Assembly: GCA_017620395.1 (NCBI GenBank)
Contig: JAFZQJ010000027.1
Location: forward strand, 1-64,000
Length of the DNA stretch: 64,000 nt
Direction: 5' to 3'
Source: Clostridia bacterium
Lineage (GTDB): Bacteria > Bacillota > Clostridia > Oscillospirales > RGIG8002
The notes beneath the pieces are model-generated. The model was not told the DNA's origin. It saw nothing but the letters and a program-made list of their open reading frames with translations, and did not search any database. The position numbers and the translations under genes were made by a program. This document shows, piece by piece, positions 1-9,563 of this stretch. Positions within the stretch are counted from its first letter, which is position 1. Each line of letters starts with the position of its first letter.

Positions 1-2
1 CC

Positions 3-359
3 GGCATGTTCGGCCATCCCGACATTTATCTTCCGAAATATAAGGTCGCCATCTTCGTTCATGGCTGTTACTGGCATCGGCATAGCGGATGCCAGTATGC
101 TTATATGCCGAAAAGCAGAGTGGAATTCTGGCAGAAGAAGTTCGATGACAACCTCCGCAGAGACAAGCTCGTCAAGGAAACGCTTGAGAGCCAAGGAATT
201 CGTTGTCTCATCGTTTGGGAATGTACTATCAAACGGATGAAAAATGAAAACAGTTACGAGAAAAAAGTGGTTGAAATAATCATACAGTTTGTGAAACAAT
301 CTCCCAAAAACTGTTATTTAGGAAATGGTAATGATTTGCCATTGCGTTACGAAATTTAA
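3..359 (+). CDS. vsr: Very short patch repair endonuclease (Vsr), 5' end missing
   Basis: The reading frame is open at the window edge, so the N-terminal part is missing. The visible part carries the Vsr core: G-H-P-D-I-Y (the PGKPDI-type strand with the metal-binding Asp), then I-F-V-H-G-C-Y-W-H-R-H, then the C-terminal V-W-E-C block. Vsr nicks the strand at T:G mismatches that arise by deamination of 5-methylcytosine and normally travels with a cytosine-5 methyltransferase. That partner would lie upstream, outside the window. Base composition is more AT-rich than the core genes further right, which fits a transferred restriction-modification remnant. The first ATG inside the window (position 6) is probably internal and not the start. 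Confidence 0.88.
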   Translation, partial: GMFGHPDIYLPKYKVAIFVHGCYWHRHSGCQYAYMPKSRVEFWQKKFDDNLRRDKLVKETLESQGIRCLIVWECTIKRMKNENSYEKKVVEIIIQFVKQSPKNCYLGNGNDLPLRYEI

Positions 360-400
360 CGATAACCTCGATTTTGTTAAAATAGCAATCTTCAGCCAAT

Positions 401-435
401 AAAAAAACCACCCGAAAACTTCGGGTGGCTTTTTT
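401..435. terminator. Bidirectional intrinsic terminator
   Basis: A perfect 9-bp stem (CCACCCGAA / TTCGGGTGG, loop AAC) is flanked by seven A on the left and six T on the right. It can end both vsr (plus strand) and the convergent minus-strand surface protein gene. Confidence 0.85.
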
Positions 436-451
436 ATTGCCGTGTTACCGC

Positions 452-1489
452 TTATTCTTTCGTTTTGGCGGATCTGTTTTTTCTGTTTTTTATCACTGCC
501 AGCGCGATAAGCGCGATCGAAGCGCCGATGGACATCAAAGCCCCGGTTATCAGCACGATTTTCAGAAACGGCGCATTTGAATTAAGTTTGATCGCGGTCG
601 TGGTGTCGATCTCCTCGGAGTTGATCAGGAAAAAGCTGCCGGAACCGGAAGCATAAACCGTGATCTCGCCCTTGTCGGGGTCGAGCGTATATTCGACGTT
701 GGAAAGGGTGCGCGATTCGGTATCATACAGCATCAGCGCAAGCTTTCCGTCGCGGTTATACTGGTTTACGCAGGCGGCGTTGACGCCGCGGACGAACTTG
801 ATCTTCCCGTCAAAAGAGTTCATTTCGGTCGGCTGTCCTTTGACGTCATAGGACGTCAGGGCGAGCGAAAACGTTTGCAGGATCCGGGAAGGAGATATCG
901 AAGATGTGACCTTGTCCATCATCGATTCGCTTATCGGGCCGTGGGAAACGACGAGCTTTGAATTGATGTGGTCGTCCTCGACGCAGGAGGCGGGTATCTC
1001 AATCGGCACCCAAACGTCGCATCCGTCGAATTCGATGCGGAAGTTGTCGTTGCCTTTCATGCCTTTTGCGTCCTTGTTGCGGATGGTGACTTCGTAATAC
1101 CCGTCGTTTTCCTCGGGCTCCAGTTTGAAATCCTTTCCGTCGTCGGGATCGCCGTCGCCGAGTTTGAGATCGGCGAATTTCGGCGTTTTACCCTGCACCG
1201 GATCGCCGGCGAAGCGGGAACCGGAAGAGCTTGACTGGGGCTCGGAACTGCTTTTGCTTCGCGTCGAGGATTCCGACTCGTCTGATTCGGAGCTGTCGGA
1301 ATCGCCGCCGTCGGAGTCCGAACTCTCGGATTCCTGCTCGTCGCTGCTTGAACTCTCGATCTCCGCGCTTTCGGAAGATTCGGGCGCAGCGGGGGAACTC
1401 TCCGAATCGCCCTCCGCCAGAGAAACAAGGCAGGGGACGCAGGCGAGCAGCAGTATCAATATGAGAATCAAAACGGTCTTTGCTTTCAC
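452..1489 (-). CDS. Hypothetical surface protein, Ser/Glu-rich linker, C-terminal membrane anchor
   Basis: The 345-residue protein has a clear signal peptide (residues 1-25, long Leu/Ile core), a low-complexity Ser/Glu/Asp linker (about 26-95), a globular extracellular region (about 100-290) and one hydrophobic segment near the C-terminus (about 308-332) followed by a basic tail. This predicts a type I membrane protein facing outwards. The start is GTG at 1489 with only a weak Shine-Dalgarno (AGGCGG). I do not recognise a family in the globular part. The gene has its own sigma-A promoter inside the 3' end of the upstream metallophosphoesterase gene. The similar Ser-rich linker in the glucosaminidase 1 kb away suggests that both span the cell wall. 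Confidence 0.75.
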   Translation of the reverse strand: MKAKTVLILILILLLACVPCLVSLAEGDSESSPAAPESSESAEIESSSSDEQESESSDSDGGDSDSSESDESESSTRSKSSSEPQSSSSGSRFAGDPVQGKTPKFADLKLGDGDPDDGKDFKLEPEENDGYYEVTIRNKDAKGMKGNDNFRIEFDGCDVWVPIEIPASCVEDDHINSKLVVSHGPISESMMDKVTSSISPSRILQTFSLALTSYDVKGQPTEMNSFDGKIKFVRGVNAACVNQYNRDGKLALMLYDTESRTLSNVEYTLDPDKGEITVYASGSGSFFLINSEEIDTTTAIKLNSNAPFLKIVLITGALMSIGASIALIALAVIKNRKNRSAKTKE

Positions 1490-1519
1490 GATATCATCCG
1501 CCTATGAGTTGATAAATTG

Positions 1520-1548
1520 ATTATACACCGTTACTCCGCTTTTTTCAA
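1520..1548 (-). promoter_or_regulatory. Sigma-A promoter for the Ser-rich surface protein
   Basis: On the minus strand TTGAAA (1548-1543), a 17-bp spacer and TATAAT (1525-1520). The -35 lies inside the last codons of the upstream metallophosphoesterase gene, so the surface protein can be expressed separately. Confidence 0.75.
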
Positions 1549-2385
1549 GACTATTTCCGCAACTTCCGGACGGCAGAGGAAACGGAGCGGTATCAGCGCG
1601 CGTCCGAGTCCCGCGGTCACGAACATCTTCGTCTTTCCGCGTTCATACAGACCGTAGCAGTATTCGGGGAAAAGCCGCCGCGTCGGTGAAAACACGCCGC
1701 CGAGCCCGGGAATGCGCACGATGCCGCCGTGTATATGCCCGCTTAAAACGAGGTCGTATCCGGCGTCAGCGTACTGCGGGAAAAACTGCGGAACGTGCGC
1801 CATAAGTATATTAACTTCGCCCTCGACCGGCTTCAGCGCGCCGTCGAGCGTCCCCTCGGGGATGCGGAACGGGTGCACGCCTTTATGCCTCGCGCCTTCG
1901 AGAGAGAGACCGAAAAGATTGATATGCGCGCCGTTCCTTTCGATGCGGCAGGCGGAGTTGTCGAGCAGTACGCAGCCGGTATCGCGCAGGTCCGCGCGCT
2001 GCTTTTCAAGCAGGTCGTTATGGCGGTAAACAAGCCGCAGCTCGTGGTTGCCGAGCGAAACGTAGACGGGCAGCGGCTTCAGCCCGAGCCAGAGCTTGTG
2101 CGCGGCGCCTTTTTCCGGATGCTCGAACGAAACGCCGCCGGCGAAATCCCCGGTTATAAGCACGCAGTCGGGCTTGCAGTTCTTTATACGCGAAATAAGC
2201 CTCCCGTTGCCTTTTCCGAAGGAGGCGTTGTGCAGGTCGGATATGTGGACGAGCCTGAAGCCGTCGAATTCGTCCGGCAGGTTCCGGATCGGGATCTCCG
2301 TCCGCGTCGTTCGGAGCGTAAAGGTGGAGATCAGCGCCGCGCCGAGAAGAACGGCCGCGGCCGCAATCAAAATATAAATGACCAT
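1531..2385 (-). CDS. Membrane-anchored calcineurin-like metallophosphoesterase
   Basis: The 284-residue protein has an N-terminal transmembrane helix (residues 3-23) and the full calcineurin-like metal-binding set: H-I-S-D-L-H, I-T-G-D-F, L-G-N-H-E, M-A-H-V-P and S-G-H-I-H-G-G. This matches the YkuE-like branch of small membrane metallophosphoesterases. The substrate is not known from sequence. The ATG at 2385 has no Shine-Dalgarno and lies only 6 bp downstream of a near-perfect -10 box, so the transcript is predicted to be leaderless. It is transcribed divergently from the glucosaminidase gene, and its promoter and the neighbour's are about 30 bp apart. Confidence 0.88.
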   Translation of the reverse strand: MVIYILIAAAAVLLGAALISTFTLRTTRTEIPIRNLPDEFDGFRLVHISDLHNASFGKGNGRLISRIKNCKPDCVLITGDFAGGVSFEHPEKGAAHKLWLGLKPLPVYVSLGNHELRLVYRHNDLLEKQRADLRDTGCVLLDNSACRIERNGAHINLFGLSLEGARHKGVHPFRIPEGTLDGALKPVEGEVNILMAHVPQFFPQYADAGYDLVLSGHIHGGIVRIPGLGGVFSPTRRLFPEYCYGLYERGKTKMFVTAGLGRALIPLRFLCRPEVAEIVLKKAE

Positions 2386-2391
2386 ACGTCA

Positions 2392-2420
2392 ATTATACGA
2401 TAAAACCGCGCGTATTACAA
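2392..2420 (-). promoter_or_regulatory. Sigma-A promoter giving a predicted leaderless mRNA
   Basis: Minus strand TTGTAA (2420-2415), 17-bp spacer, TATAAT (2397-2392), then six bases and the ATG of the metallophosphoesterase. The expected transcription start coincides with the start codon. Confidence 0.7.
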
Positions 2421-2450
2421 CCCCCGATATTCGTCAGGAAGATAATAACT

Positions 2451-2479
2451 TTGACAATTGCGCGGTTTTGTGTTATATT
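2451..2479 (+). promoter_or_regulatory. Sigma-A promoter for the glucosaminidase
   Basis: TTGACA (2451-2456), 17-bp spacer, TATATT (2474-2479), about 30 bp upstream of the TTG start at 2510. It decides the start: an in-frame ATG at 2378 lies upstream of the promoter, and one at 2480 abuts the -10. Confidence 0.8.
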
Positions 2480-2509
2480 ATGTCGAAAGATGGGAAGGGA
2501 GGCTACGGT

Positions 2510-3511
2510 TTGGAACCGAAGACGAAGCGTACGCTTAAAATAATCACCGGCGTTATGGCTGCGCTGTTCTTCGGTGTCGCCGTGATGACCTTCTTCACTT
2601 TCTCCGAAAACAATTACGTCGCCGACTACGGTAAGATACGGCAGGTCGTCGCCGCGAACGCCCGCGTGAGCAGCAGCTCGAAGAGCAGCGGGTACTTTTC
2701 CTTCAACCTGAAGGAAGCCGACGCAGCGGAATCGTCAGAAGACAGCGGATCGGAAAGCGAAAGCGGCTCCGGTTCGTCCGCCGCTTCCGAAAGCGCGCCG
2801 TCATCGTCGTCTGGAAGCTCGTCTTCCTCGAAGTCGGCTTCGAGCTCCTCTTCAAAGTCAAGTTCAAGCTCCGTATCAAGCTCGGCGGACGAATATTCGG
2901 GTTCGTCCCCGTCTTCATCCGAAGACCAAACCGGCGTTATCCCTATACTCGGCGCGAGCGTGCTGACGGAATCGCAGCTTCTCGCTTACTCCGCCGCGCA
3001 CAAAGACGAAATGAGCCTGACCTGTTCGCTCGACGAACTTATCGGATACTACCTCTCAATCGGCGCGAAATACGGCGTGCGCGGCGACATAGCGTACCTG
3101 CAGGCGATAATCGAAACAGGCTGGTTCAGATTCAACCGGCCGAACGGATATCACGTATACGAGGGCGGCGAATGGGTTTATAAAAACGGTCCGCGCCCGG
3201 ACGGGTATTATGTCGTTCCGTCGGATAACAACTTCTGCGGACTCGGCGTAACCGGATACGTAAGCGAAAACAACACGCTGTGCCGCTTCGATACCGCCGC
3301 GCTCGGCGTGGAAGCGCAGATACAGCACCTCTACGCCTACGCCTGCAAATCGCCGCTCCCGTCCGGAACTGCGGAGATCGACCCGCGCTTCAATCTCGTG
3401 ACGCGCGGATGCGCGCCGAACTGGAACGACCTCGGCGGAGGCAACTGGGCGGCGGATAAGGAATACGCCGCAAAAATACTCGCTTCTTACAAAAAAGCGT
3501 CGGGAGAATAA
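2510..3511 (+). CDS. Secreted or membrane-tethered glucosaminidase (peptidoglycan hydrolase)
   Basis: From the TTG at 2510 (GGGAGG seven bases upstream) the protein has 333 residues: a short basic N-terminus, a signal-anchor helix (about 10-30), a long Ser-rich linker (about 50-145) and a C-terminal glucosaminidase-like domain (about 150-333). That domain shows E-T-G-W-F-R-F, N-N-F-C-G-L-G-V and G-V-E-A-Q-I-Q-H-L-Y-A-Y. These are the hallmarks of the mannosyl-glycoprotein endo-beta-N-acetylglucosaminidase family that cuts between GlcNAc and MurNAc in cell-wall glycan. The catalytic Glu is probably that of A-I-I-E-T-G. It converges with spoIIR with only six bases between the stop codons and no obvious terminator. 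Confidence 0.85.
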   Translation: MEPKTKRTLKIITGVMAALFFGVAVMTFFTFSENNYVADYGKIRQVVAANARVSSSSKSSGYFSFNLKEADAAESSEDSGSESESGSGSSAASESAPSSSSGSSSSSKSASSSSSKSSSSSVSSSADEYSGSSPSSSEDQTGVIPILGASVLTESQLLAYSAAHKDEMSLTCSLDELIGYYLSIGAKYGVRGDIAYLQAIIETGWFRFNRPNGYHVYEGGEWVYKNGPRPDGYYVVPSDNNFCGLGVTGYVSENNTLCRFDTAALGVEAQIQHLYAYACKSPLPSGTAEIDPRFNLVTRGCAPNWNDLGGGNWAADKEYAAKILASYKKASGE

Positions 3512-3517
3512 CCGCCG

Positions 3518-4117
3518 TCAGCTGAAAAGATTTTTCAGAAACCGGAACCACTCGACGACTTTCAGCTTGATCTTATAACCCGTTTCGTTCCCGCTGCGCA
3601 TGAGCTTGTAATCGCTCGCGGGCAACTCGTTTCCTTTCGCCGCCGAAACGCAAAGCGGCGGGAACAGAACGCACCACCAGTTTTTGCCTTCTCCCTTGCC
3701 GAGCACGACCTTCAGCGCGTCGTAATCGCCGGAAGGCAGCGTGTTGCCGTCGTATTCGCGCGTGTCGAAGCAGGAGCGCGAGAGCGAGATCTCCGCGCCG
3801 TAGCCGAAGCCTTTTTCCGCGAGGAACGCGTTGACCTTTTCGGTCAGCGCCGCCGCGTTTTCTCTGAAATACGCCTCCGCATCGCCCTTATCGGCCGCGT
3901 CTCCGACGCGGCTTTTCGTTTCTGCGAGCAGCAGGTCGCGCACCTCCAGCTTGACCGCCTGGTCGGCTTCGGAATCGGAGTTCGCGATAACGTGCAGGCG
4001 CAGCACGTCGCCGCGCAGCTGTTCGCAGTTCCGCGCAAAGACGGAGACGTCGGCGGCGAATGCGGATATCAGCAGCAGTATAACGGTAAGTATCACGGCC
4101 CATCTGGTTTTTGTCAT
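3518..4117 (-). CDS. spoIIR: Stage II sporulation protein R
   Basis: SpoIIR is the forespore-made secreted signal that triggers SpoIIGA to process pro-sigma-E in the mother cell. The 199-residue protein has an N-terminal signal/anchor helix (about 5-25) and the family core L-R-L-H-V-I-A-N-S-D-S-E-A-D-Q-x-V-K-x-x-V-R-D. It also has the distal W-W-C-V-L-F-P-P-L-C block typical of SpoIIR. The ATG at 4117 was chosen because GGA of AAGGA lies nine bases upstream. ATGs at 4123 and 4126 overlap that Shine-Dalgarno. A forespore-type promoter-like sequence lies just upstream. Confidence 0.93.
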   Translation of the reverse strand: MTKTRWAVILTVILLLISAFAADVSVFARNCEQLRGDVLRLHVIANSDSEADQAVKLEVRDLLLAETKSRVGDAADKGDAEAYFRENAAALTEKVNAFLAEKGFGYGAEISLSRSCFDTREYDGNTLPSGDYDALKVVLGKGEGKNWWCVLFPPLCVSAAKGNELPASDYKLMRSGNETGYKIKLKVVEWFRFLKNLFS

Positions 4118-4150
4118 TTTCATCATTCCTTTTCTTCGGCGTTCAAAGGG

Positions 4151-4179
4151 AGTATTTGCCAAATGCGCGCGATTTATGC
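4151..4179 (-). promoter_or_regulatory. Candidate forespore (sigma-F/G-type) promoter of spoIIR
   Basis: On the minus strand GCATA (4179-4175), 14 bp, then GGCAAATACT (4160-4151). The -35 matches the forespore sigma consensus, the -10 only partly (the GGnrA start fits), and the spacer is a base or two short. Position is right, about 33 bp before the start codon, and SpoIIR is known to be sigma-F dependent. Confidence 0.35.
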
Positions 4180-4187
4180 GGAAACGC

Positions 4188-4216
4188 TTGCAACTTTTCC
4201 CAAAGTATGCTAATAT
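4188..4216 (+). promoter_or_regulatory. Sigma-A promoter for the FNT-family channel
   Basis: TTGCAA (4188-4193), 17-bp spacer, TAATAT (4211-4216), about 40 bp before the ATG at 4256. It sits back to back with the candidate spoIIR promoter. Confidence 0.6.
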
Positions 4217-4255
4217 TCAGTTATTCGGGAAATACGAAACGAAGGGTGATGCGTT

Positions 4256-4870
4256 ATGCTGAAACAAGCGAAAACATTCGTTCAGGCGATCGCGGCGGGG
4301 CTTATGATAAGCATCGGCGGCACCGTGTATATGATCTGCCCGAATAAACTTCTCGGCGCGTTCATGTTCGCGCTCGGACTGTTTATGGTCTGCGTGTGGA
4401 AATTCAACCTTTTCACCGGCAAGATCGGCTACGTCGTGGAGGATAAGTCCACGTGGAAAACGCTGGCGCAGATATGGATAGGCAACCTCTGCGGCGCGCT
4501 TCTCGCGGGATACGCCGTCCGAGCGACGCGTATGTTCGACAAGATGAGCGAAGCGGTGACCGCCTCCGTTGAAGCGAAGCTCGGCGACGCGTGGTACAGC
4601 ACCTTCCTGCTGGCGATATTCTGCGGAATGCTGATGTTCCTCGCGGTCGACACCTTCAAAACGGTCGAGAGCGGCTTTATGAAGACCGTAGCGGTAATTC
4701 TGCCTATCGCCGTCTTCATCGTCGCGGGCTTCAACCACTGCATCGCGGATATGTATTACATTTCCGCGGCGAACGCGTGGTCGCTCGACGCCGCCGTTTA
4801 CGTGCTCATCGTGACCGCCGGCAACGCCGTCGGCTCGGTCATAATCGCGTTTTTCAAGAAGTTCCGGTAA
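4256..4870 (+). CDS. Formate/nitrite transporter (FNT) family channel, short form
   Basis: The 204-residue hydrophobic protein has about six membrane helices and FNT features: a first helix with G-L-M-I-S-I-G-G, the K-L-L-G-A-F-M-F-A-L-G-L block, the N-L-F-T-G-K segment, and the central-pore histidine in G-F-N-H-C-I-A-D-M-Y-Y (His161). FNT channels conduct formate, nitrite or hydrosulfide as anion or acid; the substrate cannot be told here. Most family members are 250-290 residues, so this is a compact version lacking the N-terminal extension. It is divergent from spoIIR and upstream of spoIVB. Confidence 0.8.
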   Translation: MLKQAKTFVQAIAAGLMISIGGTVYMICPNKLLGAFMFALGLFMVCVWKFNLFTGKIGYVVEDKSTWKTLAQIWIGNLCGALLAGYAVRATRMFDKMSEAVTASVEAKLGDAWYSTFLLAIFCGMLMFLAVDTFKTVESGFMKTVAVILPIAVFIVAGFNHCIADMYYISAANAWSLDAAVYVLIVTAGNAVGSVIIAFFKKFR

Positions 4871-4916
4871 AATAAATCACGTCCGTTCGGGCAGAATACC
4901 CGTAGAGGTGATTTGA

Positions 4917-6104
4917 TTGATAAAGAAAACGCTCGTAATACTTCTCGTCGCGCTCTTTATTTTAGGAGGGCTTGCGGGAGCATGGTTTTATGCGCGCGGC
5001 AGGGTCGCGGACGAGTATTACGTCAAGGACGGACAGGAATTCACACTCGCGGGCGCGTCCGTTACGGTGCGGGCGAACGGCGGCGCGGCGCAGGCATCCG
5101 CGGGCGACGGCAGCTTCAAGGGTACCGCGCGGCTCTTCGGCTTCATTCCGCTTAAAACGGTAAAGCTGAAAACTGTCGCGGAGAACTCCGTCGTTATCGG
5201 CGGCGAGGCGTTCGGACTGAAGATGTATACCAACGGGCTCATCGTCGTCGGCTTCAGCGACATAAGCACTGAGCGGGGGACAGAAAACCCCGCCCGCGAC
5301 GCCGGGATTGAAAAGGGCGACCTGCTCAAAAGCGTCAACGGCGTGCGCCTGACGAAAAACAGCGACGTCACGTCGCTGATAAACGCCGCCCGCGGCGCGG
5401 AAGCGACGCTCGTCCTTGAGCGAGGCGGCGTGAAGAAGACCGTAACGCTGACTCCCGCGCTTTCAGCCGAAGACGGCAAATACAAGCTCGGTATCTGGGT
5501 GCGCGACAGCGCGGCAGGAATAGGCACGATAAGCTTTTACGAGCCCGAAACCGGCCTTTTTGTCGGTCTCGGCCACGGCATCTACGATTCCGATACCGAG
5601 GCGCTTATGCCGGCCGCGCAGGGCGAGATCGTCAAAACGACGATAACCGGCGTCAAGCGCGGCGAGAAGGGCTCGCCCGGCGAGCTTTACGGCTTCTTCG
5701 ACCAGGAGACCGTCATCGGCGAGCTTCACGGCAACAGCGAGCTCGGAGTCTACGGCAAGCTGACCGCGGCGGTCGAAGGGGATAGAATGCCTGTCGCGCT
5801 GAAGCAGGAGATCGAGATCGGCGACGCGAAGCTGATTACCCCCGCGATAGACGGCGGCAAGGCGGAATACGACGTGCGCATAACGAGCATCGTCAACGAC
5901 GACAAGGGCAGCGGCAGGAATATGATAATAAAGATAACCGACGAAAAGCTGCTTGAACTTACCGGCGGCATCGTGCAGGGGATGAGCGGCAGCCCGATAA
6001 TCCAGAACGGCAAGATCGTCGGCGCGGTAACGCACGTTCTTGTCAACGATCCGACCTCCGGCTACGCCGTTTTCGCGGAGAGGATGTACGACCTGATAGG
6101 TTGA
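4917..6104 (+). CDS. spoIVB: SpoIVB peptidase (S55 family, PDZ domain)
   Basis: SpoIVB is secreted from the forespore and cleaves SpoIVFA, which releases the SpoIVFB protease to activate pro-sigma-K. The 395-residue protein has an N-terminal membrane/signal segment (about 4-24), a PDZ domain (about 100-180: G-I-E-K-G-D-L-L-K-S-V-N-G) and an S55 serine protease domain. The catalytic elements are visible: G-L-G-H-G-I (His), G-M-S-G-S-P-I (Ser), and a downstream N-D-P-T-S-G-Y block. The start is TTG at 4917, six bases after AGAGGTG. The pro-sigma-K target gene (sigK) is also in this window. Confidence 0.95.
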   Translation: MIKKTLVILLVALFILGGLAGAWFYARGRVADEYYVKDGQEFTLAGASVTVRANGGAAQASAGDGSFKGTARLFGFIPLKTVKLKTVAENSVVIGGEAFGLKMYTNGLIVVGFSDISTERGTENPARDAGIEKGDLLKSVNGVRLTKNSDVTSLINAARGAEATLVLERGGVKKTVTLTPALSAEDGKYKLGIWVRDSAAGIGTISFYEPETGLFVGLGHGIYDSDTEALMPAAQGEIVKTTITGVKRGEKGSPGELYGFFDQETVIGELHGNSELGVYGKLTAAVEGDRMPVALKQEIEIGDAKLITPAIDGGKAEYDVRITSIVNDDKGSGRNMIIKITDEKLLELTGGIVQGMSGSPIIQNGKIVGAVTHVLVNDPTSGYAVFAERMYDLIG

Positions 6105-6140
6105 CAATGCCTCTTTACAAAAGCGATAGTTAAGTAAACA

Positions 6141-6174
6141 AAAACTCCCGGCCTTGCGGTCGGGAGTCGTTTTA
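6141..6174. terminator. Bidirectional terminator between spoIVB and glnN
   Basis: Stem ACTCCCG / CGGGAGT, continued by a G-T wobble and CC/GG, loop TTGC, flanked by A on the left and T on the right. It serves the convergent spoIVB and glnN genes. Confidence 0.8.
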
Positions 6175-6186
6175 TTCTCGCGTGTT

Positions 6187-8286
<2,100 letters not shown>

Positions 8287-8303
8287 CGTTCTTTCCTTTC
8301 TCG

Positions 8304-9311
8304 TCAGAGCAGCTTTACGCCGTGCCTGCGGCAGGCGGCGACGGTGTCCTCGTCCCAGACGGAGACCTGTACCTCGCCGATGTGCGCCTTTTGAAGCAGC
8401 AGCATGCAGAGCCGCGACTGTCCGATACCGCCGCCTATCGTCAGCGGCAGAGTGCCGTTCAGCACCATTTTGTGGAAGGGGAAGCGGCGGCGCTCGTCGG
8501 CGTTCGCCTTTTTAAGCTGCTCGTCCATCGAAGCGGCGTCGACGCGAATGCCCATAGATGATATCTCGAGGGCGCAGTCGAGCAGCTCGTCGTAAAACAT
8601 GATGTCGCCGTTCAGCTTCCAGTCGTCATAGTCGGGAGCGCGCCCGTCGTGCTTCTTTCCGGAAGCGAGCGCGTCGCCTATTTGCATGATGAACGCCGTG
8701 TGATGCTGTCGCAGGAAGGCGTTTTCGCGCTGCTTTGAGGTCATGTCGGGATACGCGTCCTCAAGCTCCTGCGTGGTGACGAACGCGACCTCGCGGTCGA
8801 GCGAAACGGTGATGCTCGGATATTTCGACTTGATGAAATCAAGGGTGTCGCAGATCGCGCCTACCTCGGCGGTGACCGTCTTTTTCAGGTATTCGATGTT
8901 CCTGTCTTCGCGCGTGATGACCTTTTCCCAGTCCCACTGGTCGGTGTAGACGGAGTGGAGGTTATCCAGCGTTTCGTCGCGGCGGATGGCGTTCATGTCG
9001 GTGCAGAGCCCTTCGCCCGCGGGGAAGCCGTATTCGTAAAGCGCCAGGCGCTTCCACTTTGCGAGCGAATGGACGACGGCGGCGTTTCCGCCCGTCTCGG
9101 GAATATCGAAAAGCACGGGCCGCTCGACGCCGTTGAGGTCGTCGTTCAGTCCGGTCGCGGGATCGACGAAAAGCGGCGCGGAAACGCGCTTCAGATTCAG
9201 CGCGGAGCAGAGATTATCCTGAAACACCCTCTTGATGAGACCGATCGCGGTCTGCGTTTCGTAGAGGGAGAGGGCGGAGGAATATCCCGCCGGTATGTGT
9301 ATCTTGCTCAT
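8304..9311 (-). CDS. asnA: Aspartate-ammonia ligase
   Basis: The 335-residue enzyme makes asparagine from aspartate, free ammonia and ATP; it is related to class II aminoacyl-tRNA synthetases. Family signatures are visible: the N-terminal T-Q-x-A-I-x-x-I-K-x-x-F-Q block, L-N-L-x-R-V-S-A-P-L-F, V-H-S-L-A-K-W-K-R, and the C-terminal L-T-I-G-G-G-I-G-Q-S-R-L-C-M-L-L. Length matches the family. It is the first gene of the asnA-glnN operon, behind a consensus promoter. Confidence 0.97.
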   Translation of the reverse strand: MSKIHIPAGYSSALSLYETQTAIGLIKRVFQDNLCSALNLKRVSAPLFVDPATGLNDDLNGVERPVLFDIPETGGNAAVVHSLAKWKRLALYEYGFPAGEGLCTDMNAIRRDETLDNLHSVYTDQWDWEKVITREDRNIEYLKKTVTAEVGAICDTLDFIKSKYPSITVSLDREVAFVTTQELEDAYPDMTSKQRENAFLRQHHTAFIMQIGDALASGKKHDGRAPDYDDWKLNGDIMFYDELLDCALEISSMGIRVDAASMDEQLKKANADERRRFPFHKMVLNGTLPLTIGGGIGQSRLCMLLLQKAHIGEVQVSVWDEDTVAACRRHGVKLL

Positions 9312-9384
9312 GTCCGTTGCTCCTTTTCGCTTTCTGTTTATGACCGATTCAAAAACAATCCGCCATTATATTTGTATATTTTGG

Positions 9385-9413
9385 ATTATATGTTCGCGCG
9401 CGTAATTTGTCAA
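9385..9413 (-). promoter_or_regulatory. Consensus sigma-A promoter of asnA-glnN
   Basis: Minus strand TTGACA (9413-9408), exactly 17 bp, TATAAT (9390-9385). Both hexamers match the consensus perfectly. The leader to the asnA start is about 65 nt; I see no obvious riboswitch in it. Confidence 0.9.
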
Positions 9414-9511
9414 TAGTTTTTTCCTCCGCGCCCGCGGAATCGTGGTATTGCGCCTTTTTCTCAACTCCGGAGACGTATTTTTATGCAATTTTCCGGTAAA
9501 AAAATATTCTC

Positions 9512-9540
9512 TTGCAATTATTCCGCCGAAGGGTTAGAAT
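9512..9540 (+). promoter_or_regulatory. Sigma-A promoter of pncB-rlmH
   Basis: TTGCAA (9512-9517), 17-bp spacer, TAGAAT (9535-9540). It lies 23 bp before the ATG at 9564, so an upstream in-frame ATG at 9483 cannot be the start. Confidence 0.75.
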
Positions 9541-9563
9541 ATTATCAAACGGGAGGCGTCAGT

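Noticed and set aside
2378-2509. N-terminal extension of the glucosaminidase to ATG 2378 or 2480
   Set aside because: A strong promoter lies between 2451 and 2479, and the only good Shine-Dalgarno precedes TTG 2510.
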